64,000 nt of DNA from assembly GCF_009834565.1 (NCBI RefSeq), contig NZ_CP019428.1, positions 3,100,001-3,164,000 of the forward strand, given 5' to 3'. Numbering within the stretch: the stretch's first letter is position 1; each line of letters begins with the position of its first letter. This DNA comes from Pseudomonas sp. R76 (GTDB taxonomy: Bacteria > Pseudomonadota > Gammaproteobacteria > Pseudomonadales > Pseudomonadaceae). The translations under genes and the position numbers were made by a program. This document shows positions 25,310 through 34,368 of this stretch, in pieces. Below the pieces are notes generated by a model. The model was not told where the DNA came from. It saw only the letters and a program-made list of their open reading frames with translations, and did not search any database.

Positions 25310-26173
25310 TTAAACGCCGCGCACTAAAACCTGCTGCAACCGCTCTACCACGGCAGTGCTGGCCACTTGCATCGGCGCGCGCAACTCACTGCCGAACAAG
25401 CCTTCCAGGGCCAACGCAGCCTTCACCGGCGCGGGGTTAGGCTCCATAAACAGTGTGTTGATCAGCGGTATCAACTTGAAAAAAATTGACCGGGCTTCAG
25501 TCAGCTGGTTATCCCGCACGAGCTGGCACAGCGCCACAAAGTCGTCGGTGCGTACATGCGCCGAGGCCGCAATCGCGCCACTTGCGCCCAGGCACAGCGC
25601 GTTGAACATCTGCAGGTCCTCGCCACACAGCACATCAACATCGCCACTGGCGAGCAGCGCCAAGGTGGTCGCCAGGTTGCCGCCGCAGTCCTTGATCGCG
25701 ACGATGCGCGGGTGCTTGACGATGTTCAGCAGCGTGGCCTGTTCAAAGGTCACGCCGGTGCGGTAGGGGATGTCATACAGAATAATCGGCACGCTGGAGG
25801 CATCGGCCACCGTGCGGAAGAATGCTTCAAGGCCGGCCTGGGAAGGGCGGATATAGCTCGGTGCCGGCACCAGCAAACCGGCCAGCGGGCGTTTGAGGAT
25901 TTCGCGTTGGAACTGCAGCAGTTCTATCTGGTTGTAGCCTGCCAGGCCCATCACCACGCGGTGCGCGGGCACCAGCTGCAATACCGCATCCAGCACCGCC
26001 AACTGTTCCTGACGGCTGAGCGAGGCTGCTTCGCCAGTGGTGGTGCACACCATGATCCCGGCCACGTGCTTTTCCAGCAGGTGGCTGACCAAGCGGCGCA
26101 GGCCAAAAAAGTCGATGGCGCCGTCATGAAACGGCGTGACCACGGGAACCCAGATACCTTGAAACGATGACAT
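25310..26173 (-). CDS. DapA-like aldolase (dihydrodipicolinate synthase family)
   Basis: A 287-residue class I aldolase of the DHDPS/N-acetylneuraminate lyase family. Visible: CTTTGEAASLSRQE (about residues 43-56, TTGE loop), ILYDIPYRTGVTFE (about 131-144, catalytic Tyr) and RIVAIKDCGGN with the Schiff-base lysine (about 156-166). Members condense pyruvate with an aldehyde or reverse this. As a stand-alone paralogue unlinked to lysine genes, it probably works in catabolism rather than lysine synthesis. The 145 bp to the CBS gene suggest separate transcription. Confidence 0.84.
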   Translation of the reverse strand: MSSFQGIWVPVVTPFHDGAIDFFGLRRLVSHLLEKHVAGIMVCTTTGEAASLSRQEQLAVLDAVLQLVPAHRVVMGLAGYNQIELLQFQREILKRPLAGLLVPAPSYIRPSQAGLEAFFRTVADASSVPIILYDIPYRTGVTFEQATLLNIVKHPRIVAIKDCGGNLATTLALLASGDVDVLCGEDLQMFNALCLGASGAIAASAHVRTDDFVALCQLVRDNQLTEARSIFFKLIPLINTLFMEPNPAPVKAALALEGLFGSELRAPMQVASTAVVERLQQVLVRGV

Positions 26174-26456
26174 GCACTTTCTCCTGATGGTTGACCGCTG
26201 AAGTCACCGTCAGAAGGGCAGAGGGATTGTGCAAAGGGAGGGAGGTCCGTCGCGCTCAATGTCCTGTCAGCTCATCTGACGGGACAGCGCGCCCCGGTCA
26301 CATGAGCGACTGTTTCTTCGATTTGAGGGCGTGCGCCACGCAACCTTGCGCCTTGGCAATCAAGCCAATAACGCAATGGTTAACGAAAGACGATGCAGGC
26401 ATGCGCTGACACACCCCGAAGAAGGCCTCCATCTTCAGCGGATGTGACGGAATGTG
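26174..26456. other. Intergenic region, no gene recognised
   Basis: About 283 bp upstream of the DapA-like gene and downstream of the esterase (both leftward). It should carry the DapA-like promoter. I see no operator, terminator with a T tract, or plausible small gene. Confidence 0.4.
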
Positions 26457-27434
26457 TCAACCCCGCTTCAGCTGCTCGCGCACAAATGCCGCGACCTCGG
26501 CGGCCAGCTCCGCATCTTCCGGTGCGCCCATGAAACCGCCATGGGGCATGGCTTCGAACACGTGCAGCTGCGCACTGACCCGCGCCTGGCGCAAGGCGCG
26601 GTGCAGGCGCACGGTGTTGGACAGGAACAGGTCGCGGGTGCCGCTTTGCAGAAAAGTCGGCGGAAAACCCCGGGTGAAATCGCCGAACAGCGGCGACAGG
26701 TACGGGTGGGCCAAGTCCGCGCCGTTGGCATACAGCAGGTTGACGTTCATCAGCGGGTTGGGCAGCACCACGTCGACGGTGCGGTTGACCTGGAAGCTGT
26801 CGCCGGACTCGGTGAGATCGGCTTCCGGCGACAGCAGCACCAGCGCGGCCGGTAACGGCAAACCTTCGTCACGCGCACGCAACACCATGGCCGCCGCGAG
26901 GTTGCCGCCCGCCGAACGGCCACCGATCACGACCTGTTCCGGCGCGTGATGCTTGAGCACGTGACGGTAGGTGGCGAGGCAGTCATACAGCGCTGCCGGG
27001 TAGGGATGCTCGGGCGGCATGCGGTAGTCCACGCCGTAGCAGATTACGTCGTGCAGGTCGGCGTGCTTGCCGGCCGCGAGGCGGCAGTTTTCGCCACCAC
27101 CGAACACCAGCGCGCCGCCGTGCAGGTCGATGTAGGCGAAGGGTGTAGCCGTTGCGGGTGTGGCGACGTGCACAGTGGCGTTTTCGACATTGAGGGTGTG
27201 CAGGCTGGCGCGCAGTGCCGCCGCTTGCCCGGCATTGGCGCTGGCGTAGTTCTGGGCGACGGCGGCCTGCAGATGGCGCCAGCCGTCATGGTCCTCGGGC
27301 GTGGGCATGGCGTGCAACGCGTTGAGGGGCACGCCGTCGGCGCCGACCAGGCGTTGCAGAGCTGCCTGGGCTTGGGGGCTGATCGATTGCGGCACGGGGA
27401 TCGTGCGGGGTTCAAGTTTGACGCCGTGGTTCAT
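26457..27434 (-). CDS. Alpha/beta hydrolase, hormone-sensitive-lipase family esterase
   Basis: A 325-residue esterase. The oxyanion-hole motif YIDLHGGALVFGGG (about residues 98-111; HGGA in place of HGGG), the nucleophile elbow IGGRSAGGNLA (about 175-185; GxSAG) and the catalytic His in MPHGGFMG (about 297-304) define the HSL family; the Asp is in SGTRDLF (about 265-271). It is cytoplasmic, with no signal peptide. The physiological ester is unknown. A REPIN-like element occupies the upstream gap. Confidence 0.85.
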   Translation of the reverse strand: MNHGVKLEPRTIPVPQSISPQAQAALQRLVGADGVPLNALHAMPTPEDHDGWRHLQAAVAQNYASANAGQAAALRASLHTLNVENATVHVATPATATPFAYIDLHGGALVFGGGENCRLAAGKHADLHDVICYGVDYRMPPEHPYPAALYDCLATYRHVLKHHAPEQVVIGGRSAGGNLAAAMVLRARDEGLPLPAALVLLSPEADLTESGDSFQVNRTVDVVLPNPLMNVNLLYANGADLAHPYLSPLFGDFTRGFPPTFLQSGTRDLFLSNTVRLHRALRQARVSAQLHVFEAMPHGGFMGAPEDAELAAEVAAFVREQLKRG

Positions 27435-27510
27435 GGGCTTGCTGCTCGCATTCGACGACTTTGGGAGTGTCAGGATGCCAGAACGCGGCGCTGTGTGGGA
27501 GTTGAGCCTG

Positions 27511-27642
27511 TTGTGGCGAGCGGGCTTGCCCCGCGTTGGGCTGCGCAGCAGCCCCAGAACCTGCCAATGAGATCTGTCAGCAGTACCTAGGCAGCTGAAT
27601 TGGGAGCGCTTCGCACTCCAACGCGGGGCAAGCCCGCTCGCC
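27511..27642. repeat. REPIN-like inverted pair of REP sequences
   Basis: A 25-bp left arm (27515-27539, GGCGAGCGGGCTTGCCCCGC...) recurs as its exact inverse complement at 27618-27642. Inside are smaller hairpins, GGGCTGC-GCA-GCAGCCC and GGAGCG-CTT-CGCACTCC. It fills the gap between two leftward genes. A relative with the same inner segment lies at 58598-58841. Confidence 0.85.
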
Positions 27643-27664
27643 GATCTTGTGCCGGGCGCTGCTG

Positions 27665-28126
27665 TTACAGGATGCTGTAGTCCCTGACCACGCCGTTGTT
27701 GAGGTGGATGTTCAGGCGGCGGCTTTGTTGCTGCGGTGCAATGTTATCGATGGCGGTGCGCCGGGTGTCGAGGGCGTTGTCGTAGGTATTGCCGGGGATA
27801 CGGTTGGACACCAGCCCCAGCAAGTGGCGCATGGACGCATTCTGGGTGGTGGAGGGCGCGTAGTTCCAGGTTTCGGTGCCGTCGGAGGAAATCGACTGGT
27901 CCTGCGGCTCGCCATACAGGGCTTTAAGCTGTTGGGCGGTGGTCTTGCCGGAAATGATATGCGTGCGGACATACGTGGTGTCGAACAGCGAAATATCCGG
28001 CCCGGCCTTGCCCTGAATGCCCGGCAATGACAGGTTGTTCAAGCTGTTGAGGCCGTTGACGCCATTGGCGCAACCGGTCAGCAGGAGGGCGGTGGCAAGC
28101 GTTGCGATAACGGTACGACGGGCCAT
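27665..28126 (-). CDS. Small lipoprotein with BamE/SmpA-like fold
   Basis: A 153-residue lipoprotein: signal with lipobox LLTGC (Cys19). Its core, LFDTTYVRTHIISGKTTAQQLKALYGEPQDQSISSDGTETWNYA (about residues 47-90), follows the SmpA/OmlA pattern (GxTTxxQVxxxLGxP...WxY). Unlike BamE it is not the essential assembly factor, since its sequence is divergent and it sits in an accessory context; an envelope role is inferred. It is monocistronic. Confidence 0.72.
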   Translation of the reverse strand: MARRTVIATLATALLLTGCANGVNGLNSLNNLSLPGIQGKAGPDISLFDTTYVRTHIISGKTTAQQLKALYGEPQDQSISSDGTETWNYAPSTTQNASMRHLLGLVSNRIPGNTYDNALDTRRTAIDNIAPQQQSRRLNIHLNNGVVRDYSIL

Positions 28127-28236
28127 GATTTTCTCCGTTTAGTCAGGGCTTTAAAACATCGGCCAATCATAAAACGGTGAAAAAAACGCGGAAAAAAACT
28201 TCCTGTCTCCGCGTCTCAATGACTTGTCTGGGTGTC

Positions 28237-29286
28237 TCAACCCGGTTTCATCTGCCCCAGGATGTTGCGTAACGAGAACCCGGTGTGCCGGCTCTCGCGC
28301 CCCGGCGCCTGGGCAGCAGTGTGCAACTCGCGCGCCTCGCGCGGTGAATAACCGAAGGCTTGCTTGAAGGTGCGACTGAAGTGCGCATCACTCTTGAACC
28401 CGAACTGAAACGCCAACCCCGACACCCGCTGCCGTGCGCCGGATTCACTCTGGATAATCATCCGCGCGCGGTTCAACCGGCGTTGCTGGATATACGCCGC
28501 CACGCCGGATTCGTGGCTGAACAGACGGTAGAGTTGCGCCCGCGAAATGCCCAAGTGTTTGCACAGGAAACCCGGTGACAACTCGGGGCTGCGCAGGTGC
28601 TGTTCGATCACGCGCCGGGCGCGGTTGAACAGGGTGTGGTCGATGGCCTGCTCGGCGGTCTGCAGGTTGGCCACCGACGGCGCAAGGGCCGCCGAGACCA
28701 TGGCCAGAGTCGCCTGTTGGGCGTGGGGGATTTCATCCGGCGTCAGGCGCGGCAGGCGCTGTTGCAACGCGCGCATATGGTCGGCGAGCAGTTCGCTCAA
28801 GCCGCCTTGCAGCACCTGGCCATGCACGTCTTTGTAATTGAGGCTGGGCGCCAGCAAGTCACGGGGGATGGTGAGGATTACCGTATCGCCGGCTGTGATC
28901 AGGCAATCCAGCTCACGGGCCAGGTCCAGGATGTAGATTTGCGAGTTACTCGCCGCCAGCGTGGTGCGGCCAGCCGTGCCATTGATCGTGTGGGACAGGC
29001 CAAGGCAGAGGTAGTAGTGGTCGAGGCTGTCACGGCGAATCATCTGCGTGGAGCGCTTGACCCGATACGGCACCGGCGCGCCGTCACCGTCCCAGGCACC
29101 GCAGCCCATCAATAACGAACCGAGATAACCGGTGGCCAGGCGGTAATTGAACGCCGAGGATTCCGGTTCGCTGATGTTGATGTCGAAGATTGCATTCACT
29201 TCTTCACGCCACACCTCAAAGCGCTGGCGGGGCGGGTAAGGCTGAGTGGTGAAGGTGAAAAGCGGGTTCTCCACAAGCGGCTCCAT
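28237..29286 (-). CDS. AraC-family transcriptional regulator
   Basis: A 349-residue regulator. Residues about 20-215 form an AraC-binding-like sensory domain (FEVWREEVNAIFDINI). Residues about 235-330 carry the two helix-turn-helix motifs, LSPGFLCKHLGISRAQLYRLF and VSGLAFQFGFKSDAHFSRTFKQAFGYSPRE, the latter being the AraC signature. Its start lies 3 bp after the ester-cyclase stop, so the pair is one operon and the regulator probably controls it. The inducer is unknown. Confidence 0.9.
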   Translation of the reverse strand: MEPLVENPLFTFTTQPYPPRQRFEVWREEVNAIFDINISEPESSAFNYRLATGYLGSLLMGCGAWDGDGAPVPYRVKRSTQMIRRDSLDHYYLCLGLSHTINGTAGRTTLAASNSQIYILDLARELDCLITAGDTVILTIPRDLLAPSLNYKDVHGQVLQGGLSELLADHMRALQQRLPRLTPDEIPHAQQATLAMVSAALAPSVANLQTAEQAIDHTLFNRARRVIEQHLRSPELSPGFLCKHLGISRAQLYRLFSHESGVAAYIQQRRLNRARMIIQSESGARQRVSGLAFQFGFKSDAHFSRTFKQAFGYSPREARELHTAAQAPGRESRHTGFSLRNILGQMKPG

Positions 29287-29289
29287 CCG

Positions 29290-29676
29290 TTAAAGCTGTT
29301 GTTCGATCGCCGCCTTATCGATCACGGACCAGACGTGCGCGATTTTCCCATCGACGAATTCGTAGAATACGTTCTCATCGAAGGTCACCGTCTTGCCGTT
29401 GATCGGCAAGCCGAAAAATTCACCTTTGGGCGTTACGCGGAAATTCAAACGGCTGGCGACCGTGGGCGGGTCGGCGACCAGCAACTGAATGCGAAACACC
29501 AGGTCGGGGATCTCGCGAAAGTCCCGCTCCAGCATCGCGCGGAAACCGGCAAGGCCCACGGTGGTGGCGTTGTAGGTCACCTGCGGGTGCACGAAAGTGC
29601 CGAGGTGTTCCCAGTCCTGGCGGTTGAGGCAGTCGATGTAGCCTCGGTAAGCGTCAGCCAGTTCATCACGCGTCAT
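29290..29676 (-). CDS. SnoaL/NTF2-like ester cyclase-family protein
   Basis: A 128-residue cone-fold protein: LADAYRGYIDCLNRQDWEHLGTFVHPQVTYN at the N terminus and FFGLPINGKTVTFDENVFYEFVDGKIAHVWSVIDKAA at the C terminus match SnoaL-like ester cyclases. These bind or isomerise small hydrophobic molecules. AAGGAG lies about 8 nt before the ATG. It is co-transcribed with the AraC regulator downstream. No pathway genes are adjacent, so the substrate is unknown. Confidence 0.82.
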   Translation of the reverse strand: MTRDELADAYRGYIDCLNRQDWEHLGTFVHPQVTYNATTVGLAGFRAMLERDFREIPDLVFRIQLLVADPPTVASRLNFRVTPKGEFFGLPINGKTVTFDENVFYEFVDGKIAHVWSVIDKAAIEQQL

Positions 29677-29727
29677 AAAACGGTCTCCTTGGTTCGGGCG
29701 CAGACCGCGCCGATCTTCTGGAACGGT

Positions 29728-30849
29728 TTATTGATCGGCGGTTATATCACCCACGAGCAGCTCAAGTCCCTTTGGGACTGAATAGATCTTTTCCAGCACG
29801 TCGACTACGCGCAACTCTTCGGGCAAAAGCTCTTTTTCCTTGTGCTCAAGCTGGCTGCGCATTTCGTCTTCGTTTAAGGGCAGTTTTTGTTTCAGCGCGA
29901 TACGCAGGAGCCCGCAGGCTTTTAACTTGTCACGTTCAAAACCTTTGCCAGCATCCATGTGCACCGCCAGGGTTACGGTTGCGAAGGCGTGCCCCTGTGC
30001 TGCCGCCTTGAGCAACCATCGGTTCGCCAGTGGATAGTCGACCGATACTTGGCCGCTGCTGCTGTAGAGATAGCCGAGAATATACTGCGCATTGGGGCGA
30101 TCTTGTTCGGCCGCACGGGTGTACCACTGCACGGCGGCGGGTACATCTTTGGGCGTGCCGGTGCCGTTCAACGTCGCGGCGCCCATCCTTTCGTAGGCCT
30201 TGGCGTTGCCAGCGGCGGCGGCCTGGGCGGCCAGCTTAACCGAGTGCTCAACATCGACCGGCGTGCCTTTACCCTGAAAATAAAGGCTCGACAGCAGAAG
30301 CAACGACTCGCTGTCACCTTGAGCACTGCCCGCGCTCGCCCATTTGAACGCCTGCTGAGCATTCGCCTCAACCCCATCGCGTCTGTCATAGAGCCGCGCA
30401 ATGTCGCCTTGCGCTTTGGGATGACCTTGCTCGGCAGCCTTGAGAAACCACCTCGCGGCTTGAGCAAAATCCGTCGGTTGGTCCGCGCCTGCAAGATAGG
30501 CAATGCCCAGAAAATACTGGGCATCCGCATCGCCGTGCTCGGCCGAGCGGGTGATCCACTCCAACCCCTTTTGGTGATCGACCGCTACACCGCGCCCGTA
30601 ATAGGTGAAGAAGCCAGTTTTGAACTCGGCGAAAGGTTCGCCTTTTTCCGCTGCACGCAAATACCACTGCGCGGCCTTCACCGGGTCTTTATCGACGCCC
30701 ACGCCCTCGTCGTAGAGCGCGCCGATCAGCAGCGGAATACTCTGAGGGCTGCGCCATACGGTGGAGGCGAACGTGAATAGAAAATAGCTGAGACAGCCTA
30801 GCAATAGAGCAACTAAGGGCAGTGTGTACCGGCGCAAGATCGAATCCAT
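29728..30849 (-). CDS. Sel1-repeat membrane-anchored protein
   Basis: A 373-residue protein: one N-terminal membrane anchor (about residues 9-32, LPLVALLLGCLSYFLFTFA), then about six or seven Sel1-type TPR repeats (e.g. AQYFLGIAYLAG...DFAQAARWFLKAAEQGHPKAQ) facing the periplasm, and a charged C-terminal tail. Sel1 proteins scaffold protein complexes. The start at 30849 puts the anchor at the N terminus; an in-frame ATG at 30897 is possible and neither has a good ribosome site. No neighbouring partner is apparent. Confidence 0.82.
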   Translation of the reverse strand: MDSILRRYTLPLVALLLGCLSYFLFTFASTVWRSPQSIPLLIGALYDEGVGVDKDPVKAAQWYLRAAEKGEPFAEFKTGFFTYYGRGVAVDHQKGLEWITRSAEHGDADAQYFLGIAYLAGADQPTDFAQAARWFLKAAEQGHPKAQGDIARLYDRRDGVEANAQQAFKWASAGSAQGDSESLLLLSSLYFQGKGTPVDVEHSVKLAAQAAAAGNAKAYERMGAATLNGTGTPKDVPAAVQWYTRAAEQDRPNAQYILGYLYSSSGQVSVDYPLANRWLLKAAAQGHAFATVTLAVHMDAGKGFERDKLKACGLLRIALKQKLPLNEDEMRSQLEHKEKELLPEELRVVDVLEKIYSVPKGLELLVGDITADQ

Positions 30850-30919
30850 TCGTGGGGTGAAAGTAGCCAGTGTATAGAGGCTGGCGCGCAATGGCATAAC
30901 GGGCCATTGCGCATTTCCC

Positions 30920-31540
30920 TCATGCCCTACGCGCCATCAACAACACCGTCGCTGCCGCCGACAACAGCCCCGCGCAGCAGCGATTGAATATCCGCTTGCC
31001 ACTCGGCTCGGCAAACCAGCGGCGCATGTGCAGGCCCATATAGGCGTAGGCGCTGATGGCGATCCATTCCAGCGCCAGGAACATCGCGCCCAACAGCGCA
31101 AATTGGGGCGTGATCGGTTGGCCGGGCACTACGAATTGCGGCAGGAACGCGGTGAAAATCAGGATGGCTTTCGGGTTGCCCGCCGCCACCAGAAACTCCT
31201 GTCGCGCCAACGCCCACAAACCCACCTTCGACGCGGCTGATTCAGCCTCTGCTTGCGGGTTGGCCCGCCACAATTGAAACGCCAGATAGAACAGATACGC
31301 CGCGCCCAGAATCTTGATCCCGTAAAACAGCAGCTCCGAGGTTTGCAGCACCACCGCCAGCCCGGCGGAGGCGAGGGCGATCATGCCGGCGAAGGCCAGC
31401 AAGCGGCCGATGCCCGCCAGGCATGAAGTGCGGTAGCCGTAGCGTGTGGAGTTGCTCACAGACAGCAGGTTGTTCGGCCCAGGCGCCATGTTCAGGGCGA
31501 AGCAGGCGGGCAGGAAGAGGGCGAGCGTGGCGAGGCCCAT
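30920..31540 (-). CDS. LysE/RhtB-family amino-acid exporter
   Basis: A 206-residue inner-membrane exporter with about six hydrophobic segments. The LysE signature near the N terminus, NMAPGPNNLLSVSNSTRYGYRTSCLAGIG (about residues 17-45), and NPKAILIFTAFLPQFV (about 124-139) are clear. The start at 31540 follows GGAG by 6 nt; the much longer open frame upstream to 31888 is not coding. The substrate (homoserine lactone, threonine, leucine or other) cannot be told. It is divergent from the zinc-knuckle protein gene. Confidence 0.87.
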   Translation of the reverse strand: MGLATLALFLPACFALNMAPGPNNLLSVSNSTRYGYRTSCLAGIGRLLAFAGMIALASAGLAVVLQTSELLFYGIKILGAAYLFYLAFQLWRANPQAEAESAASKVGLWALARQEFLVAAGNPKAILIFTAFLPQFVVPGQPITPQFALLGAMFLALEWIAISAYAYMGLHMRRWFAEPSGKRIFNRCCAGLLSAAATVLLMARRA

Positions 31541-31717
31541 GGCGGCTCCGGTGTGGGCTGGGCGGGGAGCGTTGAGGATAAGGGCAGTTGAGGCGGTTGG
31601 ACAATCCGCGCGCAGGCGTCGTGCAGCTCTATAGGCAGGCTCGTATAAACGTAGGTTCCGATGGTGATCCATCCTAAACTCGAGCATTGTGTTTTTCTGT
31701 CGCCAAGGATGTTGACC

Positions 31718-33643
31718 ATGACTGCTCCACCCATCTCGCAACCCATCATGACCCCGCGAACCACTAAAAATATGGATCAAGCGTGCGCTATCGTTCGCGC
31801 CCGAGGTTGGGTGCCTATTGGGCCGCGCTTCACCAATCGTCGCTGGGAGTTCGAATATCAGGATCAATGGGGTATTACGCACACCCATACGCTGACCAGA
31901 CTGCGGGATCTATCGTGCAGCAGCCACATACTGCATATCGGCGAGAAGCTGTGCCGGCTGATCTTGCGCGATCTTTTTCCTGGCAATGACTGGCTGTACA
32001 ACCGTCGTTATGATTGGTTGAAGGAGGCCCCGGACGGCCCTGCGTTGGAATTGGATATCTATTGCCCGACGTTGCAACTTGCCTGCGAGCATAACGGCCG
32101 CCAGCATCTCACCGACCCGCTTGTGATCGCCAGAGACAAGCATAAAGTCAAAGCCTGTCAGAGCCGCCCTCAAGGTAAAGTCATACTGCTGGTGGTCGAC
32201 CAGCCTAAATACATCACCGTTCCGGCCTATTGCGATTTGATTGGCAAAGCGCTCGATGCAGCGGGCGTCAGTTACGATACTGCACGGCTGGGGGCGCTGA
32301 AGTTGCTTGATGGCTCCTCGCCTACTATCAATGCGTTTATCAAACAGTGCTATTCGGAGTTCACCGACGAAGTATTGAATTATGTCGATGTGCTCGGGGG
32401 CACGCTTCTGAAGGTCAATGGCCTGCCATGGAAGCAAGGCGGCACGCTGTCCAAGCGTAGCCAACTGCAGATCCGGTTAGCATGTGGCCACACCGACATT
32501 ACCCCTGAAGCAGGGGCAATGTTAATCGCCGAGTCGTGGTGCAAAGGCTGTGCCCTCGCCGAGCACAAACGCCAGAAGTTCCAACAGCGCCTGGCAGAGC
32601 TCGAACTCAGGCGTGCGGAGTATCTCCACATCGGCGTAGATCTAAGCAACATACAGCGCACGGCGGATGGGCGCGTAAACATTGCCTGTGAGCGCTGCAA
32701 TCAACAATTGCAGCACCGTAGCTGGGAGTACCTTGAAACCTTGGCAGCCGGCTGGTGCGCCTGTTGCGAACGGCAAGCTCAATGGACCAAACGCCTGAGT
32801 GACTTGGGTTGGCGGGAGCAGGCCAATAGTGGTAGCAGCGGATCGTTCGAATGTCTCGCATCGAACTGTAAGGCTCTGTTCAGTGCCACAAACAGGCAAG
32901 TCTGGGAGTTCGATAGCCGTAACGAGTGCTGTCCGATTGGGCGCACGGGGTCTGCTGCGTACACCACACCGGTAAAAATCACCCTCACACGCTTGGGCTC
33001 ATTGTTAAAGGCGATCCATCCGCAGGGCTACTTGAGCAATACAGCATTGACCTTGGACGATCATTACGACTGCCAATGCGGTAATCCCGGGCACCTGTCC
33101 TTCCGATTCAAGCAGAACGCACTGACCAAAGTGGTGGCACGTAAAGTAGTCGACGAGCTCAAGCATCATGGCTTGCTCGAGCCGGCAGCGCCCAAAGACA
33201 TCACCCCTGCGATGACTGCACTGGTGAGCGACAGCGGGCTGGTGTGGGATGAAAAAAGTAACTATGCGAGCAATGCACTCACATTTCTGCAGCAATGGAA
33301 AACGTCACAACTCACTGCATTATTGGAGCAGGGTACTGGAACAGTATTGGTGGGCGTCTCGCAGTACCAATATATGCATCGCAAGGATTATGGTTGCACA
33401 GCTTGCAACCCGACCGCTGTCAGGAAGAAAAAGTCACTGAGTGACTATCTACAAGCGATCCAGACAATCGACCTGGCATACAGCAATGGTCGCTCAAGCA
33501 TTCGTGAGCCGAAGGTGCGATTGCCAATCGACGGGAAGACTATTGAAATTGAATGCGGTAATGCCACCCATCCATCGTTTACTCGATCGCTGAGCAATTG
33601 GAGCAGCATCGCAACGCGGTATTGCCGTCAGTGCAAGCGCTGA
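31718..33643 (+). CDS. Large zinc-knuckle protein with PD-(D/E)XK/Vsr-like nuclease segment
   Basis: A 641-residue protein not resembling any gene I know by name. Residues about 95-155 read ALELDIYCPTLQLACEHNGRQHL...DKHKVKAC...KVILLVVDQ, the core of a Vsr/PD-(D/E)XK endonuclease fold (Asp, then ExNGxQH, then Lys). Downstream are repeated Cys/His pairs typical of treble-clef or zinc-ribbon knuckles: CGH...WCKGC (about 252-276), CERC...WCACC (about 323-350), CLASNC...ECC (about 378-406), CQCGNPGH (near 460), CTAC (near 560) and CGNATH...CRQC (about 612-640). AAGGA precedes the ATG at 31718 by 8 nt. Base composition is less GC-rich than neighbours, suggesting transfer. Possible DNA-binding nuclease, perhaps defence-related. 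Confidence 0.7.
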   Translation: MTAPPISQPIMTPRTTKNMDQACAIVRARGWVPIGPRFTNRRWEFEYQDQWGITHTHTLTRLRDLSCSSHILHIGEKLCRLILRDLFPGNDWLYNRRYDWLKEAPDGPALELDIYCPTLQLACEHNGRQHLTDPLVIARDKHKVKACQSRPQGKVILLVVDQPKYITVPAYCDLIGKALDAAGVSYDTARLGALKLLDGSSPTINAFIKQCYSEFTDEVLNYVDVLGGTLLKVNGLPWKQGGTLSKRSQLQIRLACGHTDITPEAGAMLIAESWCKGCALAEHKRQKFQQRLAELELRRAEYLHIGVDLSNIQRTADGRVNIACERCNQQLQHRSWEYLETLAAGWCACCERQAQWTKRLSDLGWREQANSGSSGSFECLASNCKALFSATNRQVWEFDSRNECCPIGRTGSAAYTTPVKITLTRLGSLLKAIHPQGYLSNTALTLDDHYDCQCGNPGHLSFRFKQNALTKVVARKVVDELKHHGLLEPAAPKDITPAMTALVSDSGLVWDEKSNYASNALTFLQQWKTSQLTALLEQGTGTVLVGVSQYQYMHRKDYGCTACNPTAVRKKKSLSDYLQAIQTIDLAYSNGRSSIREPKVRLPIDGKTIEIECGNATHPSFTRSLSNWSSIATRYCRQCKR

Positions 33644-33873
33644 GGGATCCCTCAAGGGCTGACCTTTTTTTAAGGAGTTTTATCGCGCGGGATGACAGTG
33701 GGGAGGGGGCTCGGCGCTCGGCCTCAGCATAAAAAGCGCCCCAGCCAGTCATAGGTAAAGCTCATCGTGCGTAAAAAGTTGTAATTTGCGATGTAGGAAA
33801 TACCTGGGCAGGATGGTGGCTGATTGTTAGCCGTCGAAATCATTTAAAAGGCATCTGACCAAGGAGAAAATGT
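33644..33873. other. AT-richer intergenic region
   Basis: 230 bp between the zinc-knuckle gene and the DUF2867 gene. Just after the first stop codon is a perfect palindrome TGAGGGATCCCTCA (33642-33655) followed by a run of seven T at about 33664-33670, which may be a weak terminator. Nothing else was recognised. Confidence 0.35.
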
Positions 33874-34368
33874 TTGGCGACCACCCCGATTGCTCACACC
33901 CTGCGCGCACCGTCTGAACTGGATTACTACGACTGCCGCTCAACCCTGCTGCCGTCAGAAGTCACCGCGCTTGAAGCCTGGAACATCATGACCGCCAATC
34001 CGGGGCCATTCTTGCAGTTGGCGTTCCGAATTCGAGACGCGATTTCCGCTGTGTTTGGCGTAAAGCGCATCGGCGCGTTTTCCGGTACCCGCCGAGACAG
34101 CGTGAAAGTGGGCGAGCACCTGGACTTCTTTCTGGTAGAACACAGCGCCCCCGACATGCTGGTGCTGACCGAGCGCGACCGGCACCTGGATGTGATGATT
34201 TGCTTGTCGATCAGCGAGCGTGTGTTCACCATCACTTCATCGGTGGTCACCCATAACGCGTTTGGCCGCGCCTACATGGTGCCGGTCGGCCAGGTGCACA
34301 AGTTGATCGTCAACAGTGATTTGAAGCGGCTGAAACGCACGCTTGAAAGGCAACAAAAAGCCTACTGA
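33874..34368 (+). CDS. DUF2867-family protein
   Basis: A 164-residue protein with the DUF2867 layout: [41 protein letters not shown] (about residues 28-68), [10 protein letters not shown] (about 84-93) and [11 protein letters not shown] (about 106-116). It begins with TTG: AAGGAG lies 7 nt upstream of 33874, whereas the nearby ATG at 33870 is out of frame. Its 3' end overlaps the convergent chemoreceptor gene by 7 bp. The function of the family is unknown. Confidence 0.75.
   Translation: MATTPIAHTLRAPSELDYYDCRSTLLPSEVTALEAWNIMTANPGPFLQLAFRIRDAISAVFGVKRIGAFSGTRRDSVKVGEHLDFFLVEHSAPDMLVLTERDRHLDVMICLSISERVFTITSSVVTHNAFGRAYMVPVGQVHKLIVNSDLKRLKRTLERQQKAY

Noticed and set aside
30920..31888. 322-residue LysE protein
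   Set aside because: The upstream 116 codons lack a ribosome site and overlap the divergent gene; the family start with GGAG is at 31540.
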